Position numbers and translations under genes: made by a program. From Chromera velia (Eukaryota > Sar > Chromeraceae), in the NCBI GenBank assembly GCA_018398765.1, contig JAHBMJ010002668.1, forward strand, positions 1 through 11,777: DNA of 11,777 bases. The letters run 5' to 3'. The stretch's first letter is position 1. Every line of letters begins with the position of its first letter. Below are positions 9,150 to 11,777 of the stretch, piece by piece. The notes under the pieces were generated by a model. The model saw nothing but the letters and a program-made list of their open reading frames with translations, was not told where the DNA came from and did not search any database.

Positions 9150-9183
9150 AGACAAACCCTAGGACAAACCCCTAGACAAACCC
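9150..9183. repeat. Degenerate (G)ACAAACCC(C)TAG triple repeat, telomere-like
   Basis: Three imperfect copies in a row: GACAAACCCTAG, GACAAACCCCTAG and GACAAACCC. The core AAACCCTA is the complement of the plant- and alga-type TTTAGGG telomere repeat, but the copies are 12-13 bp, so this is a resemblance, not a telomere. It sits at the right edge of the AT-rich island. Confidence 0.5.
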
Positions 9184-9465
9184 ACCATCACGGATCCCCA
9201 GAGGGATCCTCTCCCGCCCTCTCTTCTTCCCCTATGCCCCACTGCATCCAGAGACGGTACACACACATCAGAGATGCAGCATGAAACAGTCGACAACCTC
9301 CGCAGGCCCCGGCCCTTGTCATACGACGAAAGACGCGCACAGATTCCCGACCTAGTCCCCGACATTCAGCTGACTGTCGGACAAATGCCACACAGCCTAC
9401 CCTGCACGCCCTTCAAAACACACGCATTCGCACACCAACTGAATTCCACTCTCTGCCCAAGGCCA

Positions 9466-9506
<41 letters not shown>

Positions 9507-10205
9507 CGAGAGAGAGAGAGACAGAGAGAGAGAAAAGCCCTTCCGATACACAGGACAGTGAAGTGTTTCGAAAAGACGAACCGACGCAAACTTTTCCCCA
9601 AAAAACCTTTGTCAAAGTCAAGAATGTTGTTTGGGGCAAAAAGATGGGCAAAAACCACACACAAACTCACATGCGCGCACACAATTAAATAAAACACACC
9701 GAAGCGAAATCCTTCAGAAAGACCCACTCCCAAAGATCTCTCTTGCAATGACATTCTGAACTAACGCGCACTTATTGTTTTCAAATCCACCCTGCAATTC
9801 ATTCAAACTGAGAGCCCAGCTACTGAGGGTGATACTGCAGCGACATCGCAACACTGTACGTCCGGTTTCTGCCATTTGGGGACGGAGAGACAAGATTGAG
9901 ACGAACGGAAAAGATACACGTAACAGACTCGTTACAACAGAGCTCTTCCACATCAGCTTTACGGACGTCGGTAGGTCATGTTCTCACCCCAAGGTATGAT
10001 TCAGCAAGTTGCAAACGCCTCATCATCTGACCGCAGTGCCGTTTTGCTACCATGTCATTCTCGGTGCAAACCCTCCTTCCTCACTCCCTTGTTTTTCTGA
10101 TTTTGCTTTCCCCTCCTTCTGTGCAGAGTTGAAATCTGTTGAAATTGGTGCAAGAGAGACTGAGACAACGTGAAGACGATAAGGAAAAAGTCAGAGAGTC
10201 ACAGA
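9184..10205. other. Intergenic sequence between kinase fragment and TLDc gene
   Basis: Contains the 9467-9533 microsatellite and the presumed 3' flank of the minus-strand TLDc gene. A plus-strand acceptor-like tract (cccctccttctgtgcag, ending 10126) is followed by a short open stretch, LKSVEIGARETETT, then TGA. It is too short to call an exon. Nothing else is recognised. Confidence 0.5.
9467..9533. repeat. Compound (AC)n(AG)n microsatellite
   Basis: About 18 AC units followed by an AG tract with GCGAG and GACAG interruptions. The order and orientation are the same as in the intron 3 microsatellite at 3631-3716. Confidence 0.93.
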
Positions 10206-11338
10206 CTAAGCTGCAGTGCTCCTACTGTTGCTACTGCTGCTGCTGGTGCTTGCACCGTGAGGCTGAAGGTTCAATGCAAACACCTCAATCTCTGTCATGA
10301 GAGCCCTCGGCTGGGCGGTTCCTATCAGGCTCTGACCACTCGGATTTTCGAATCCCTCACCGAACTTGCTCCAGCAGTACTGGGAATCCCTCTCGAGACC
10401 CTGGATGTCCTCCGAAAAAAGGGGTCCGTATCCCCTGTCGTGACAGACTGCCCGCTGCGGGCTCTTAGAAGACAAACGCGCAGGTTTGAGGCCCAAAATG
10501 CTCTGCAGGACAAAAATGGAAGCTGTGCTGTCGGGGACCCAGAGGCAATGCAGCGGACTCTGCCAGGGCACCTGTGTATACCCCCAAATATGTTTCCGTT
10601 GCAACTGATGACGGTGACTGTTGGCCCCCTTCCATCGGCCTTAGAATGGAAAGCCTCAGCACTCATCCCGTCTCTGGTGCCTCTGTAGATCAGATGCCAC
10701 TCCCCGGGGTACCAGGAGGACATCAGACGGCGCTGGTGAGGGGGGATAAGGGTGGAATTTCCGAAAGCTCTCTCGCACGAAGGAAGAACTCCACACTCTC
10801 TCAAACATGCATTCAAGGCCTCCACCCTCTGAGAGACTTTCTCTTTGATCTGTGCGAGACGAGACTGGGCCCCCACCAACTGGTCTTCCAAATCATAAAG
10901 AACTTTCTGGACTCTCTTCAAGTTGTCAAGGATCTTGGCGAGCTCCGCTTTTTCCTTCTCAGTCAAGTCTCCATCCTTGTCCAGGAAACACTCTCCAAGG
11001 CTGAGAGCGACTTTCTTGTTCCAGTCATTCAGGCTCTTCAAGTCATCCCATGACACGGGATGCCAGTCGAGAGCTTTCTGGAGGAAGGGAGGGAAGTCGG
11101 CACGGAGGGTGCCAGGAAATCTCCATTTGGAGAGGAACAAAGCGACGTCCTGCACGGTCTTCTCTTCAGGAATCTCAAAAGAAAGATGCCGCCCTTCTGA
11201 TGTCTCGAGGTCAAATCTGTTCAACGCACCATCGAAGTAATACTCGAAGGTTGTCACTTCTTTCAGCGCCTCGATTCTCCCCATGATGCCCACATTCTTC
11301 TCGTGACAAGTCTTGATCCCAGCGATCACGGCAACCAT
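10206..11338 (-). pseudogene. Coiled-coil plus TLDc-domain protein, frame broken in the TLDc domain
   Basis: TLDc proteins (TLDc is also found in OXR1, NCOA7 and TBC1D24) are linked to oxidative-stress resistance and V-ATPase binding; the role of this copy is unknown. The ATG at 11338 has A at -3 and G at +4, and an in-frame TGA lies 10 codons upstream. Residues 1-115 show no known domain; about 117-180 are Lys/Glu/Leu-rich, with coiled-coil character (KAELAKILDNLKRVQKVL); TLDc starts near 197 (LIPPHQRRLMSSW, then WHLIYRGTRDG, GPTVTVI, NIFGG). At 10580-10585 the frame must slip: YTQVPWQS and the rest of TLDc (DSTASIF, YGPLF, WSKFGEGFENPSG, EIEVFALN) lie in another frame, ending at the TAG at 10206-10208. 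Restored length would be about 377 residues. No intron fits the break. It may be a pseudogene or a lost G in the assembly. Confidence 0.78.
10580..10585 (-). other. Frameshift site in the TLDc gene (G5 run)
   Basis: On the minus strand the sequence reads ATATTTGGGGGTATACACAG. NIFGG is in one frame, and YTQVPW needs one extra base after GGGGG. A sixth G would make the family-typical FGGYTxxPW. The two frames overlap only from 10604 down to 10325, and homology places the switch here. Confidence 0.75.
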
Positions 11339-11777
11339 TTTCCCGAGCAGTCTCAAAGAGGAGACTCAGGCTAGGGGCTCAGAGGGAACAATTCCGAGTC
11401 AAATTCCGGTCCTCTATATGTGTGAGGAGACGGCACAAAAAGAGTTCGTTCTGGAGCTTGTTTTACCCTGGCACTCTTACAGAAGTCTGCCGATTTCTGC
11501 CTTTGCCCTGCACGTTCCCGCGTGCACTGCAACTTTGCTGAAGTGCAGACTTATAACACCACTCCTTCGAATTGAAGAGTAATGAAGCTAGGCTTGAAAT
11601 GCATGCATCGCATCCCAAGCATCCGCATGGCTTGAAGCGCCGTCTACTTCGATCATACTTCGATCTGACGCAAGCAAGCTTGCGAACGGCCCCGGAAAGC
11701 AAGAAAAATGAGAACTTCACGATTGACGCACGCCGGCCAGCTAGCCGACCATCACCCCTGCCATGCCCCCCCTGAGG
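11339..11777. other. Upstream region of the TLDc gene, no gene seen
   Basis: Presumed 5' UTR and promoter of the minus-strand TLDc gene. It holds a short direct repeat TACTTCGATC (two copies near 11646-11668) and the palindrome GCAAGCTTGC (11674-11683). The open plus-strand frame at its right end resembles nothing known. Confidence 0.4.

Noticed and set aside
8486-10200. Search for the missing kinase C-lobe (HRD, DFG, APE motifs) on the plus strand
   Set aside because: None was found in any plus frame, so no downstream kinase exon is claimed.
10571-10580. A 10-nt intron GTATACACAG at the TLDc break
   Set aside because: It is far too short to splice, and removing it would delete the conserved YTQ rather than restore it.

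Overview
The window is nuclear DNA of a eukaryote. It has spliced genes with GT...GCAG introns, several long dinucleotide microsatellites, and no bacterial operon structure. Intron-rich genes, a coiled-coil plus TLDc protein, and a kinase with species-specific tandem repeats recall chromerid or alveolate algae such as Chromera velia. That placement is from memory of gene style and is not proven by this sequence.

Layout. (1) 1-5453, minus strand: the 5' part of one large gene, reconstructed here as nine coding exons whose splice phases all agree. It encodes at least 751 residues and runs off the left edge. The protein has an acidic Glu/Lys-rich N-terminus, then two motifs typical of the Btz (CASC3/MLN51/Barentsz) domain, then an RG/RGG block and a very long Arg/Asp/Gly-rich tail. 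The best reading is an exon-junction-complex core factor that binds eIF4A3 and RNA. (2) 5454-7689: about 2.2 kb with no convincing gene. It holds the upstream region of the Btz gene, one weak candidate exon, and a 245-bp compound microsatellite. (3) 7690-8485, plus strand: a broken protein kinase gene piece. It has a 45-bp (15-codon) tandem repeat array with a one-base deletion, a linker, and the first half of a kinase N-lobe (glycine loop and AxK lysine), and it ends abruptly at a stop that overlaps AATAAA. (4) About 8540-9130: a strikingly AT-rich island without genes, followed by a short degenerate repeat resembling plant-type telomere sequence. (5) 9160-10205: non-coding sequence with another (AC)n(AG)n microsatellite. 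(6) 10206-11338, minus strand: a coiled-coil plus TLDc-domain gene whose TLDc domain is split by a one-base frameshift in a G5 run. (7) 11339-11777: its upstream region, with no gene seen.

The genes do not form an evident pathway. The Btz-like gene and the kinase fragment diverge; the kinase fragment and the TLDc gene converge across the AT-rich island. No complete, undisrupted gene lies in the window: one runs off the edge, one is truncated, and one is frameshifted. The most interesting items are the Btz-like gene model, the kinase fragment abutting the AT-rich island, and the two single-base frame disruptions.
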